Assembly (NCBI GenBank): GCA_905221605.1
Contig: CAJNDS010002634.1
Coordinates: 1,945,077-2,009,076 of the forward strand
DNA: 64,000 nt
Reading direction: 5' to 3'
Origin: Symbiodinium natans
Taxonomy: Eukaryota; Sar; Dinophyceae; Suessiales; Symbiodiniaceae
Positions 32,089 to 44,222 of this stretch are shown piece after piece (the first letter of the stretch is position 1; every line of letters begins with the position of its first letter). Below the pieces are notes generated by a model. That model had not been told where the DNA came from, did no database searches, and was given only the letters and a program-made list of their open reading frames with translations. The position numbers and the translations under genes are program-made.

Positions 32089-32988
32089 GTAGGGGCACCC
32101 TTTTTGCGGGATCCTATAATAAGGGTTATAGTATAGTAGTATTATGGGGGGTATCTTAAGATTACCCTTATTTTGGGAAATGCCCATATATGGTCACTTC
32201 TCGAAAATGCATAAGGCGGCCCCTCTTGTTTCGAGTGGACCAGAATTCAGAGAACTCACCGTGTCCCAAAGCCTCGAAGCAGCGACCTTAGACCCCCGAA
32301 AAGCCCTAAGTACGCGCCTCGTAGTCGTGATCCTCAGGCAGGGAAGAGGGCGGTGTCAGGTATCTGCTCATGTCCCCCTGAGTTCCGGCATTCCCACTTC
32401 AACCCAGATACAGTGACCCTAAGCCATAAACCCTAACCCCGAACCCCTATAACTCCTAACCCCTAACCCCTAAACCCTAAACCCCTAAACCCTAAACCCT
32501 AAATCCCTAAACCCTAAACCCCTAAACCCTAAACCCCTAAACCCCTAAACCCTAAACCCTGAGTCGGTCTGAAGCTTCATCTTGGCAATACCAGCCTTGT
32601 TTTTTTTTTTTTTTCTTGGCTTTTAAGGGTGTTTTGGATTTATAGGGCTTCGGGTAGGGTTTAGGGCTTAGGGTCCGGGTTTGGGGTGCACCTTGATCCT
32701 CAACCCTAAGCCTTACGCCCTAAACCCTAAACCTCAGACTGCCGAAAGAGGAGCCTTGCCGGCTTCGGGTCCGGGGGGAGGGGGGGGGGGTTGGGGGGCA
32801 CCCGAGATTCCACGATCTGTTTACATATCAGCCCAAGACCCGAACAAATAAGGTCTCTGTGCCCCCCAAAACAGATGAGAAGCCTCAAATTCATGGGGTC
32901 TTGGGCCCTAAGGGAACATTAACAAAAGTACAAGCCGTAACAATGGCCATATACATGACCATACTCTAACCCTAAACCTTACACCATA

Positions 32989-33104
32989 CTTTGAGGTTCA
33001 TGGTACCTACGAACCAATTAGAACTGTACTTATAACTGCACTTATGACCATATTAGGGCACTTAAGGGGCTGTAATTGTTTACTACGTACCACGAACCTC
33101 CAAG
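32989..33104. mobile_element. MITE family C, copy 1
   Basis: Termini CTTTGAGGTTCATGGTAC and GTACCACGAACCTCCAAG, TA on both sides. Same family as 58884-59014. The TA target suggests a Tc1/mariner-type source. Confidence 0.8.
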
Positions 33105-33147
33105 TAAAGCCGCCCGCAAACAAAACCTGGTGCATGCTTCCGCCCAG

Positions 33148-33206
33148 GAGACGTTCTGCCAGGGAACCGGCTCGTCAACATCCCATGGTCCCCTTGCGAA
33201 CGTTTG
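33148..33206 (+). CDS. Exon-like island
   Basis: Acceptor CGCCCAG|G. Two readings keep phase with the neighbours: GDVLPGNRLVNIPW ending at CATG|GTCC (33187), or ETFCQGTGSSTSHGPLANVW ending at 33206. Confidence 0.4.
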
Positions 33207-33766
33207 GTAGTTGATCAACATGCCCATTCCCAAAATGGCAGAGCTGCGGTTTAGGGGTTAGGGTTGGGGTTCAGGGTTTAGGGTATAGGGTTTGGGGACC
33301 CCATATCCCTGTTATAGACCCGAGCAACCCTTAATGATTTCCCAGAAACACTTCTAGATCACCCCCCCCCCCCCCCCCCCATTTCTATTGCGGCGTTTGG
33401 CTTTTCACCTTGGGTTCCTTGTGCAGCGAGGGGCTATAGGGCATCCCGGATCCTGTCCAGAAGCCCTATGGCCCTGAGAGTAGGTGTTCTGGGCTTTTAG
33501 GTACTTAGGGTGTACGGGCTTGCAGAGTTCCGAAACACTAAAACCCGGTAAAGCCCTCAGCTCTGTGTGCAAGGGTGTTCCGGGCTTCAGGGTTTAGGGT
33601 GCACCGGTTGGGAAGCCAAGGTACCGAAGGCCAGTCAGAGCACATATGCTGACACATGAGCCTTCTGAATTCGAGGGGTATTGCGTGGCTCACAACCCTA
33701 AACCCTAAACCCTAAACCCTAAACCCTAAACCCTAAACCCTAAACCCTAAACCCCAAACCATGCAG

Positions 33767-33830
33767 GTATGAGCAGCTCAGGAACCTGCAAGAGCAGCTG
33801 CAGTGGCTGTGGCACTACGAGGAGCTGAGG
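33767..33830 (+). CDS. Exon-like island, coiled-coil-like
   Basis: Acceptor ATGCAG|G directly after a CCCTAAA tract. Reads YEQLRNLQEQLQWLWHYEEL. GA donor CTGAGG|GAGCTC; the next acceptor AAAAAG|GAGCTT shares GGAGCT. One of the most protein-like islands. Confidence 0.55.
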
Positions 33831-34169
33831 GAGCTCTTGTCCTACTCACGGAGAACCTCCCTCAAATTTCCGCTAACGCCCACAAGCCCTTTAAAGCCTT
33901 TGAACCCTATAAGCCATGTAGAAGGCCATAAACTAGATTAAGCCCTGTGAACCCTACGAAACCCTTTGAAGCCCTTTGAAGCCCTGTAAACCCTATGAAG
34001 TCCTATGAATCCCACAAACCCCAATGACACTATAAACGCTACAAACCCTATAGTTAAGCCCTCTAAGCCCCCTAAGCCCTATGAAGCCCTATAAAGCCTA
34101 CAAGCCCTATAATCAAGCCCTGTAAGCCCCATATGAAGCCCCAAACTCCGTTTCGTATGCGGCAAAAAG

Positions 34170-34238
34170 GAGCTTCGGCACCTGCTGATCGGCCGAAGGC
34201 GCTCCCGGATGCTTCTAGGCCAAGCGCCTCGGGCAAAG
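34170..34238 (+). CDS. Exon-like island
   Basis: Acceptor CAAAAAG|G, donor GCAAAG|GTGGGG, exactly 23 codons in phase 0. Reads ELRHLLIGRRRSRMLLGQAP. Follows 33767-33830 in phase. Confidence 0.55.
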
Positions 34239-34664
34239 GTGGGGTCTGCGTTTTAGGGCTCATAAGGTTCAGAGGGCATGAATAAGTAGGTTGCAAAAAG
34301 GTTCAGGTTGGTTAAGGTTTAGGGTTTGTAAAGGTTGAGGGCTTAGGGTTTAGGGCTTAGGGTTTAGGGTTCAGGGTTTAGGGTTCAGGGTTTAGGGTTT
34401 AGGGCTCAGGGTTTAGGGTGTAGGGTTTGTGGGCCTGGTGGGGCGCAGGGCTTCGGGGGGATTCAGGGGTTCGGACAGTTAGTGGGCTGAAGGTGTAAGG
34501 TTCTGGGTAGTCCTCTGGGAAGTTTGGGTACAACAGAGCCCTCAAACGCAGTAAGATTTCAGGTGAAAGGGTTGAAGGCTTCGGGTTTCAGGTTCCGGGG
34601 GTGAACTGTAGGGCTGCATCAAGTTAGGTCCTCCCTCATCGTCGTGCCCGCACCGTGAGATAAG

Positions 34665-34737
34665 GAGCTGCCGTCCAACAGAAGCTTATCCGCTGACCGG
34701 TGGCCAGCGCCTGTTCAGCAGATGTTCGACTTGACGG
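34665..34737 (+). CDS. Exon-like island
   Basis: Acceptor GATAAG|G, donor ACGG|GTACTA. Phase 0 entry matches 34238. Reads ELPSNRSLSADRWPAPVQQM. Confidence 0.5.
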
Positions 34738-35218
34738 GTACTATGAAAGGAGGGAAATCATACGGTTAATATGAGGTGTTGGCCTAGCGTGCTGCTGCGC
34801 ACAGGAAGGTAGATGTATGGCTCTTCAGAGTATAGAGTTGCAGGCCTAAACCCTAAACCCTAAACCCTAAACCCTAATCCCCGTTTGAATTTGCGGGCAA
34901 ACCTGGGTCTGTTCTTCTTTCACTTCCTTGCAGTTTGTAGCTGCTGAGCATAAGAGGGTTTGAGCACCTTGGCCCGACCCCACACCTTATTCCGAAGCCC
35001 CCCCCATGATCTCGACACTTCCATAGCTCATCCGAAAGCCTAAGTACACCTGGACCTTATAAACCCAAACCCTAAGCCCTAAACCCGGTACCCCTTGTTT
35101 GGGTCCTTTTTCGAAGGGAATCCTATTACTTCAGGGGTCTATATCTAAACCCTAAATAAACCCTAAACTTCATATATTCCCAGCTTATGCCCAAAGAGCT
35201 CCCCAGCGCAAGCTTTAG

Positions 35219-35263
35219 GCGGACTGGTTGGAGCTCTGGCTGGGGATGTCCAGCAACTACCAG
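35219..35263 (+). CDS. Exon-like island
   Basis: Acceptor CTTTAG|G, donor CTACCAG|GTCTGC. Phase-consistent reading with 34737: GLVGALAGDVQQLP. The other open frame ADWLELWLGMSSNYQ ends in SNYQ, seen after the RDP motif in some sulfotransferases. The frame is undecided. Confidence 0.4.
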
Positions 35264-36150
35264 GTCTGCATGGGGGGAGGATTAGGGTTTAGGGTTTAGG
35301 GGGTTAGGGTTTTGGGTTTTGGGGTTTAGGGTTTAGGGTTTGGGGTTCAGGGTTTGGGGCAAAAACAGGTTTGAAGCCTATTGAAAAGGGTTTTGGGTTT
35401 GGGGTTGGGATTTGTTCTATATTGGGCTCTATAAGCCCTAAACCCTGTTGTTGTTGTTGTTGGATGTGGTTGGGATCTGAACAAGGAAGGTCGGGGGTAG
35501 GCATCGGTACTGACATGATCGCACCCCGAATCTTTATTTCAAGCCAGTACCAGACTAGTGCCCTGCAGTGTGTCAGACAGAGGCCAGTGAGGCAAGGGGC
35601 AACAAAAAACCCCTAAATCCTCAGGTGACTTACTGGCTCTTAATTCGTAGGGCATGTGCGAATGAGCCCAAGCCGAAAAGCCTCAACCCAGCTGAATGAA
35701 GGGCAAAGACGCACGGTGCTTGGGGGGCTGCGTGGGAGGTGATCCCTCTCATATACTTTATTTGTTCGTAGTAGGATAGGACCTTCACGTCTATTGCCTT
35801 GGATTTGCCCTGTGCTTACCACGGGCGTGCCTTGATGGTATTGTCATTGACCCAGCCTTGTGCCTGTTGTTACAACCCTGCTTTTTCATTGCAATACCTT
35901 ATTTGTTAAACGGGGTTGTTTTATCCTCACTTTGCGCTTACCGTGTTATGCTTCATGTTTTTAAGACAGCTACCTAAACCCCAAACCTCGAAGCACAAAA
36001 AAACCTAAACCCTAAACCCCAAACCCCAAACCCCAAACCCCAAACCCTAAGCCCTTAGCCCTTATAAGCCCTAAACCCCAAACCCTAAACCCTTAACCCT
36101 AAAACCTAAACCCACTCTCCCTGCATCTCACAAGCACGCGCTCATGTCAG

Positions 36151-36187
36151 GTTCGAAGCCTGGCTGGGAGAGGAGGCAGAAGCTGCG
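36151..36187 (+). CDS. Exon-like island
   Basis: Acceptor ATGTCAG|G, donor GCTGCG|GTGGGG before TTTAGGG. Reads FEAWLGEEAEAA. Confidence 0.4.
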
Positions 36188-36709
36188 GTGGGGGTTTAGG
36201 GTTTAGGGTTTAGGGTTTAGGGTTTAGGGTTTAGGGGCCCAAGATCCGAAACCTCCCTACACTCCCTAAACTCTCTGAACCCCCCAAACCCCCTATGCCC
36301 CCTAAGCCCCCTAAACCCTAAACCTAAACCCTAAACCCTAAACCCTAAACCCTAACCCTTTCTCTAGACCGGATACGAGCCCCCCCCCCCCCCCGGCATT
36401 GATGTAGGGAACACCTTTTTCCAGGTTCCGGGTTGCCTCTAGCCAGGACCGAGGTGCTTGAAGGAACAGACAGGTACCGGGATGGCTAGGCGTACGCCGG
36501 AGCTGACAAGCCGCACCAACCCTTGGTGTACCCGACGGGTCTGTGGGTTTGGTTTTCGTTCCTTGCGGTTGATGGTGATGCCGGTTGATGATTGGGGTAC
36601 TGGGGTTGGTGTGGAACTCTAAACTTTCCTCAACTTGGGCTCTGAAGTCTGTACACAGCATTCCCTCTTCAGTTGCCCCGTGGAGCATTGCTAGACGGGT
36701 GGCAAAAAA

Positions 36710-36855
36710 AACCCTTTCTCTTGCCAGCAAGGAGGGGCTGCATTTCTGGAGCCCGGAGACCGGGCCGTACGGCGCTTGGCGGCCGCCAAGCGCGTGCTTG
36801 CAGGGCCGTTGGGCCCAGAAGCGGGGAGTCATGAGAGGTTCAGGGGATCAAGGGT
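36710..36855 (+). CDS. Exon-like island, ends uncertain
   Basis: Open frame AAFLEPGDRAVRRLAAAKRV continuing to a TTTAGGG tract. A second frame (EGLHFWSPETGPYGAWRP) is equally open, so only an exon-like region is claimed. Confidence 0.3.
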
Positions 36856-37135
36856 CCTAGGGGTTTAGGGTTTAGGGTTTCGGGTTTAGGGTTTAGGGTT
36901 TAGGGTTTAGGGTTTAGGGTTTAGGGTTGAGCCTTGGGTGGCCACTCCGGGGTGGGAGTCTGCGAACGTTGTTGGCTAGTCGTCATCTGGGGGCTCTTCG
37001 CTGAAGGGAGGCCTAAGAAGGGTTACGTAGGGTTTAGGGTTTAGGGTTCAGGGTTGAGGGTTTAGGGTTGAGGGTTTCACTCCATGTCAGAACCACCCAC
37101 CCAAAAACAAACACATCCGATGAGAGACGCACGAG

Positions 37136-37228
37136 GTTCGATGTCGTTCTGTCCGTGGGCCGTGGGGGTGTTGATCCTGCCCAGCAGGAGACCCCTTTCG
37201 GAGCCTTCTGTGGGGCTCTTTTTGGCAG
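37136..37228 (+). CDS. Exon-like island
   Basis: Acceptor GCACGAG|G, donor TTGGCAG|GTTGTA. Reads FDVVLSVGRGGVDPAQQETP then FGAFCGALFG. No family recognised. Confidence 0.45.
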
Positions 37229-37652
37229 GTTGTAAAATGAGTTGAAGAGGCTTGCACTTGAGGTTGAAGGGTTCATGGGTTTCACAGGGTGGGGCCTAGA
37301 GCCACGCCCAATCTTGCGCGTGTGGCGTGGGGTCGGATTCTTGAGCTTTCTTTTGCAACTGAATGCCTCAACCTCTAGCCAGAGGCAGAGCCCAAAACCC
37401 TAAGCCCTCAGTTGTGTAAAGAAGCCTTAGCTTTTTTCCAACCGGCATCCCCGAATGGTTAGCAGCAGCTCCCGGACTGCCCCACCATAGCCGGCGAACA
37501 TCTACGGCGACAAAGCTAGACCACTCCTCCACCATTTTTGCCCGGAGCCCCACCCCATCCACAAACCCCAAACCCCAATACTCAAGTGGTTTGGGGTTTA
37601 TAGTTTAGGGCCGATAGAGAGGAGGGTTCAGGGTTTAGGGTTTAGGACTTAG

Positions 37653-37757
37653 GGCTTCGCAAACAAAATCCAGCAACAGCAGCAGGAGTTGCTCTGGCAC
37701 GGCTTGCACATGGAGGCACGTGGGCACTCAGCAGCTTTGGCAGCAAAAATGTTCCAG
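37653..37757 (+). CDS. Exon-like island, Gln-rich
   Basis: Acceptor-like ACTTAG|G. Reads FANKIQQQQQELLWHGLHME then ARGHSAALAAKMFQ up to a G-run, where the donor cannot be placed. Confidence 0.35.
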
Positions 37758-38086
37758 GGGGGGGGGGGGGGGGGGTCCCCCTTCTTGATTTTGGACATCC
37801 GCCAACTCTCACACTTAGTAAACCCCCCCCCCCCCAACCTTACACCTCAAGCCCCAAGCCTACTTGGTTTTTGCACGGGGTTTCAGAGTTTCAGGGTTCA
37901 AAAGAGCCAACTGAATCACGCTGGTTCTGCAAACCCTTTGAAACCTGGAGCCAGAGCTCCCCCAACCCCTAAAACCTCCCCCAAATCCTGGAAACCGAAC
38001 CCCTGTGAGCCCTAAAGTCTTAAACCCTAAACCCTAAACCCTAAGTTCCTCGGAGATGGTGCTGCAGAAACCCTAAGTTCTGAGAG

Positions 38087-38140
38087 GAGCGAGTCAACTT
38101 CCCTTTCGTGTCGCACTTCGACTTCGGACTGGGGGAGGGA
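38087..38140 (+). CDS. Exon-like island
   Basis: Acceptor TGAGAG|G. Reads ERVNFPFVSHFDFGL up to a G-run. Right end uncertain. Last island before the large repeat array. Confidence 0.35.
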
Positions 38141-38456
38141 GGGGGGGGGGGGTGGCTGAGCAAAATAGGGTCTATTTAGAAGCTACCGCCTGGGATTATT
38201 AATCAATTTTAGCATATCCAAGACAACCCAGCTACTTCTCCAACAACGTCTCACGCATATGCGCACTTAGACAACTCATTTCGGACTGATAAATGTTTTG
38301 GCTCTTGCAATCTCAGACCCTAAGCCCGGAACCCTGACCACAAATTCGTACACTCTAAAACCCTACACAAGAAACTCTATACCGTATTTCCTAAATTTAA
38401 ACTCTAACTCCTAAACCCAGAATCTAGAAAGAAAAGGAGGAAAAAGAAAGAATCAT

Positions 38457-39240
38457 GTGCAGACGTTCCTGTGTTCCTATCTTCGGAGTTCTTCTATTCC
38501 TATCTCTGCTGATTTTTCAGAATGGAAGGAGGGCTTCATTTTCCCTCTCACTTTTCCTTTCACTTTTCTTTTCTCACTCCAAGCAGAAGGGAGAAGACAA
38601 GGGAGAGAGGTGAGAGATAGAGAGCCCCTTACAGCTCAATAAATAGAAAGGTGACCAAAATGGATGAAAAGATCGCCTGCTTTCATTTCTAAACGGCCTG
38701 TCCCCGCCTTCTTTTCTTTGCACAGTGCAGACATAAATAAACACGAAAGAAGAAAGAGGGCCTTTCCCTACTATTTCCTTCGCTATCCTGGAATCCTGGT
38801 TCGGAAAAGAAAGGAACAGCTACCAGCCCCCCTCCCGACTTTCATCTTTCCATTTCTTTTGTTTCGTCACGCTCAAACGGACAGAAGAAGGGCGGCCTCT
38901 AGTGTTTCCTCGCCTCCTTCTGCACTGTTATAACTTCCTTTCTTTTCTCTTCTGTTGCTTTGTGTGACAGGTGCGGGGGCATTTCTTTCACTTTTCCCAT
39001 CGAAGAAAGGCTCCCTTCCTATCCGCATATTTTCTTTTCTCTTCCTTCCGAAAAAGACTATAAGAGGCAGGGATAAACAGAATGAAAGAGGAGTCTCCTT
39101 TTGCTTTCCGACTACCTTCTCACCACAAAAAGGAACCCTTCTCTTTCTTCCCTTGACTTTCTTTTATCTTGTTTGCATTCTACGTTTCCCACTAAGAAAA
39201 TGAGACAATGATGAAGATAAGTGAAGAAAGATCACCTGCC
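38457..39240 (-). repeat. Inverted arm of the 38-47 kb array
   Basis: The reverse complement of sequence found at about 41200-42270: for example the CAGGTGATC...GGGAAACGT and GAATGGAAGGAGGGCTTC blocks appear here in the opposite sense. C/T-rich on the plus strand, whereas the later units are A/G-rich. Confidence 0.8.
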
Positions 39241-40334
39241 TGCACGCAGGTTCTCGGGAGCTTGTCTCGACCGGGCTGTCCCTCCTTTCCCCGCACGTCC
39301 CTTCGCTTGTCCCCATTGATCTCTCGCGTCTCTTCCCTTTGCACTCTCTCGCCTCTGGCCCGCCTTCCATGCTGAAAATGCTGAAGAGATACGAAAAGAA
39401 GAGCTCATGATTCTTTCTCATTTCTTCTTCTTTATCATTCCCATATGAGTAAAGAAGAAAGATTAGGAGAGAGAGCCCTGCGGCAATTCCTGTTTTGGGC
39501 GGAAGAAAAGAAACAAAGAGATAATAAGAGAGAAGAACGAATAAGAAGGTGCCGGGAACGAAGATGGAAACTGCTCCTTCACCCTGGTCTATCGCTTCCT
39601 TTTCGAATTTTTTCGGAAGGAAGATCGAAGAAGATAGTGGGAAAAAAGGAGTGAAGTGCCCGTAGAAGGGAGAAAGTGAAAGGGATGCCCCCGCATCTTT
39701 CATATTTTGATAAGAATGCAAGCGCCAGCAGAGAAGAAAGGAAGAGAGAATAACGAGGAAAGAGCGGAAACCGAGGAGATTAGGAGCCAGGTTTCCCTGA
39801 TTGATTCTCGTCACTTTTCTCTGTTTTGGGAAGGTAAAGGGCTTTATATCTCCCACCTCTCTCCCTTGTCTTTTTGGTTGGAGTGAGAAAATATAAAAAA
39901 AAGCGAAAGGAAAAGTGAGAGGGAGAAAGAAGCCCTCCTTCCATTCTGAAAAATCTACAGATTTAGAGACAGGAATAGGGGACAATATGGAAATGATTCT
40001 TTCTTATTTCTTCACGTTGTCTCCTTTCCCTATATGACTCCCTTGCGATTTCCCTTTTGGTTGGAGTGAGAAGAGACAAAAGAAAAGTGAAAGGAAAAGT
40101 GAGAAGGAGAAAGGACGCAGAGATAGGAATAGAAAAACTCAGAAGAGACACAGTCTCAGACAAGATAATTTGCTGACTTGTGATTGCGTGGCTGCCTTGG
40201 CAAGAGTTGTTGCTGGAATGGCTTTTGGGAAGAAAGTCGGAGGTGCACTTTTCGATCCAGGCGTGTTTCGCGAGCCGCAGCTTCTGGCCTCCTCTTGCTT
40301 GGGCGTGGCCAAGCGCCAGGGAGCAGAAATGCTG

Positions 40335-40600
40335 CGTTTTTCAAGTTTCAAATTCGTTTCTGTAGTTTCAGACTAGTTGCAAAATAGTTTCAAAATCCAG
40401 TTGCAAAATCGTTGTTAAGGGGAAACTGCGTTTTTCTACGCGCAATTGCAAAACATGCAGAAGTTCTGGTTTTCAACAAGCGCGGACAGAAATTGCAGCT
40501 CCTCCTTAACAGCGATATTTCAACTGGATTTTGAAACTAGTTTGAAACTGACTTGAGACTAATTTGAAACTATGGAAACGATTTTGAAACTCGAAACACT
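40335..40600. repeat. Foldback with TTTGAAACT/AGTTTCAAA arms
   Basis: Left arm has GTTTCAAAATCCAGTTG, right arm CAACTGGATTTTGAAAC, with about 90-bp imperfect arms and a loop of about 85 bp. Copies recur in units 2 (about 42565-42845) and 3 (about 44990-45250). Confidence 0.75.
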
Positions 40601-43600
40601 ACCATATTCCGGACTTTCTGCCCCCCTCCTGGCCCCTCACATATGGCCCTCACGCACGGGAAGTTGACTTTGGTCAGGCGTGACTAGAGACCAGAGCTTC
40701 CGAAAGCTTGCCAATCTCCGGACAGTAGGAATAGAGGAATGTGTGGAAATGATTCTTTCCTAGTTCTTCATCTTCTTTCTCCTTTCCCTATGTATGAGAA
40801 AAGAAGACAGACAAGGAGAGAGCCCCCTGCAATTAGGAATTTCCCCAGAAGAGAAAGCGAAAGGGATGCCCCCGCAACTTTCACGTTTTTGAGAAGAATG
40901 TAAGCACCAAAAGAGAAGAGAAAGGAAAAGAGAATAGCGAGGAAAGAGGCAAGGAAACACAGGAGGCAGCCCCTCCGCTTGCTTCTTGAATGAAAAAGAC
41001 ATCGGAGAAATGGAAACATGAAATTGAGAGGGAAGTTGCGCTTTTCCTTGCTGAAGAACAAAGCAATTCCAAAGAACATGGAAAGCACAAGGAATGTACT
41101 GGGAAAGGTAGGGAAAGGGATTCTTCCCTCTGACTTTTTTGCTTTCCTTCAATCTGCGATGTAAAGGGAAAGATGCAGCGGACAGGTCTGAAAATACAGG
41201 CAGGTGATCTTTTTTCCTTATTGTCATCATTGTCTCTTTTTCTCAGTGGGAAACGTCTCATTTTCTCAGCGGGAAACGTAAAGTGCAAAAAGATAAAAGA
41301 AAGAAAGTAGGGAAGAGTTGGAAGGTTCCTTTTTGTGGTGAGAAGGTAGTCGGAAAGCAACAGGAGACTCCTCTTTCATTCTGTTTATCCCTACCTCTTA
41401 TAGTCTTTTTGGGAAGCAAGAGGGAAGAACATACGCGGATAGGAAGGCAGCCTTTCTTTGATGGGGAAAAGGAAAGGGATGCACTGCCCCCTCAATTTTC
41501 ATGTTGATAAGAATGTAAGCACCAGGAGAGAAGAAAGGAAGAGAGAATAGCGAGGAAAGAGGCAAGGAAACACATGAGATTAGGAGTCAGGTTCCGGTGA
41601 TTGATGTTCGTCTCTTGTCTTCTTTTTGAGAAGGTCGCTTTTGGTTGGAGGAAGAAGTCCGCCTTCCATTTTGAAGAATCTGCAGAGATAGGAATTGAAG
41701 AAATCACAAGAGACACGGATAGAGGACATTATAGACATGATTCTTTCTTATTCATTCATCTTCTTTCTTCTTTCCCTATATGAACACAGAACAAAGACAA
41801 GGAGAGAGAGCCTCCTGCAATTGGGAATTTCCCCAGAAGAGACAAAGTGAAAGGGATGTCCCCCGCACCTTTCACACTTTTGAGAAGAATGTAAGCAACA
41901 GAAGAGAAGAGAAAGGAACTCATAATAGTGAGCAGGGAGGCGAGGAAAGACTGGAGGCAGACCTTCTTTCCGGTTGAGCAGGACGAAACAAGAGAATGTA
42001 AGATGTAAGTCGGGAGGGAGGCTGGTAGCCGTTCCTTTCTTTTCCGAACCAAAGACAAAGAGGAAGGAAGGCAGGATAGGTTTCCGTGATTGATTTTCGT
42101 CACCTCTCTATGTTTTGAGAAGGTAAAGGGCGTTCTATCTCTCACCCCTCTCCCTTGTCTTCTTGGTTGGAGTGAGAAAATATAAAAAAAAGCGAAAGGA
42201 AAAGTGAGAGGGAGAAAGAAGCCCTCCTTCCATTCTGAAAAATCTGCAGATTTAGAGACAGGAATAGGGGACAATATGGAAATGATTCTTTCTTATTTCT
42301 TCACGTTGTCTCCTTTCCCTATATGACTCCCTTGCGATTTCCCTTTTGGTTGGAGTGAGAAGAGACAAAAGAAAAGTGAAAGGACAAGTGAGAAGAAGAA
42401 AGGATGCAGAGAAAGGAATAGAACAACTCAGAAGAGACACAGTCTCAGACAAGATAATTTACTGACTTGTGATTGCGTGGCTGCCTTGGCAAGAGTTGTT
42501 GCTGGTTTCGCGAGCCGCGGCTTCTAGCCTCCTCTTGCTTGGGCGTGGCCAAGCGCCAGGGAGCAGAAATGCTGCGTTCTTCAAGTTTCAAATTCGTTTC
42601 TGTAGTTTCAGACTAGTTGCAAAACAGTTTCAAAATCCAGTTGCGAATTCGTTGTTAAGGGGAAACTGCGTTTTTCTACGCGCAATTGCAAAAAATGCAG
42701 GAATCTCTAGAGGTTCTGGTTTTCAACAAGCGCGGACAGAAATTGCAGCTCCTCCTTAACAGCGATATTTCAACTGGATTTTGAAACTAGTTTGAAACTG
42801 ACTTGAGACTAATTTGAAACTATGGAAACGATTTTGAAACTCGAAACACTACCATATTCCGGACTTTCTGCCCCCCTCCTGGCCCCTCACATATGGCCCT
42901 CACGCACGGGAAGTTGACTTTGGTCAGGCGTGACTAGAGACCAGAGCTTCCGAAAGCTTGCCAATCTCCGGACAGTAGGAATAGAGGAATGTGTGGAAAT
43001 GATTCTTTCCTAGTTCTTCATCTTCTTTCTCCTTTCCCTATGTATGAGAAAAGAAGACAGACAAGGAGAGAGAGCCCCCTGCAATTGGGAATTTCCCCAG
43101 AAGAGAGAAAGCGAAAGGGATGCCCCCACAACTTTCACGTTTTTCATAAGAATGTAAGCACCAAGAGAGAAGAGAAAGGAAAAGAGAATAGCGAGGAAAG
43201 AGGCAAGGAAACACAGGAGGCAGCCCCTCCGCTTGCTTCTTGAATGAAAAAGACATCGGAGAAATGGAAACATGAAATTGAGAGGGAAGTTGCGCTTTTC
43301 CTTGCTGAAGAACAAAGCAATTCCAAAGAACATGGAAAGCACAAGGAATGAACTGGGAAAGGTAGGGAAAGGGATTCTTCCCTTTTTTTGCTTTCCTTCA
43401 ATCTGCGATGTAAAGGGAAAAGATGCAGCGGACAGGTCTGAAAATACAGGCAGGTGATCTTTTTTCCTTATTGTCATCATTGTCTCTTTTTCTCAGTGGG
43501 AAACGTCTCATTTTCTCAGCGGGAAACGTAAAGTGCAAAAAGATAAAAGAAAGAAAGTAGGGAAGAGTGGGAAGGTTCCTTTTTGTGGTGAGAAGGTAGT

Positions 43601-44042
43601 CGGAAAGCAACAGGAGACTCCTCTTTCATTCTGTTTACCCCTACCTCTTATAGTCTTTTCGGAAGGAAGAGGGAAGAACATACGCGGATAGGAAGGCAGC
43701 CTTTCTTTGATGGGGAAAGGAAAGGGATGCGCTGCCCCCTCAATTTTCATGTTGATGGGAATGTAAGCACCGGGAGAGAAGAAAGGAAGAGAGAATAGCG
43801 AGGAAAGAGGCAAGGAAACACAGGAGATTAGGAGTCAGGTTCCGGTGATTGATGTTCGTCTCTTGTCTTCTTTTTGAGAAGGTCGCTTTTGGTTGGAGGA
43901 AGAAGTCCGCCTTCCATTTTGAAGAATCTGCAGAGATAGGAATTGAAGAAATCACAAGAGACACGGATAGAGGACATTATAGACTTGATTCTTTCTTATT
44001 TATTCATCTTCTATCTTCATTCCCTATATGAACACAGAACAA

Positions 44043-44222
44043 AGACAAGGAGAGAGAGCCTCCTCCTTTCTTGGGGTTTGTAGGACCTGCCCTCCTCATA
44101 GGGTTGTAGTGTGGGACCCCTGTGTCCCGTTTGCACAAGTGGTCACTGCATAGGCCTGAGTATGCCTGGTTTGTGACGTCCCCCGCCTGGATTTTCTGAG
44201 AGACAAGGAGAGAGAGCCTCCT
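44043..44222. mobile_element. 136-bp insertion with 22-bp target duplication
   Basis: Insert 44065-44200 is flanked by two identical 22-bp copies (44043-44064 and 44201-44222, start AGACAAGGAGAGAGAG). The same site is empty in the other units (about 41798 and 46453). No terminal inverted repeat and no A-tail. SINE-like by duplication size, but the inserted sequence is not one I recognise. Confidence 0.8.
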
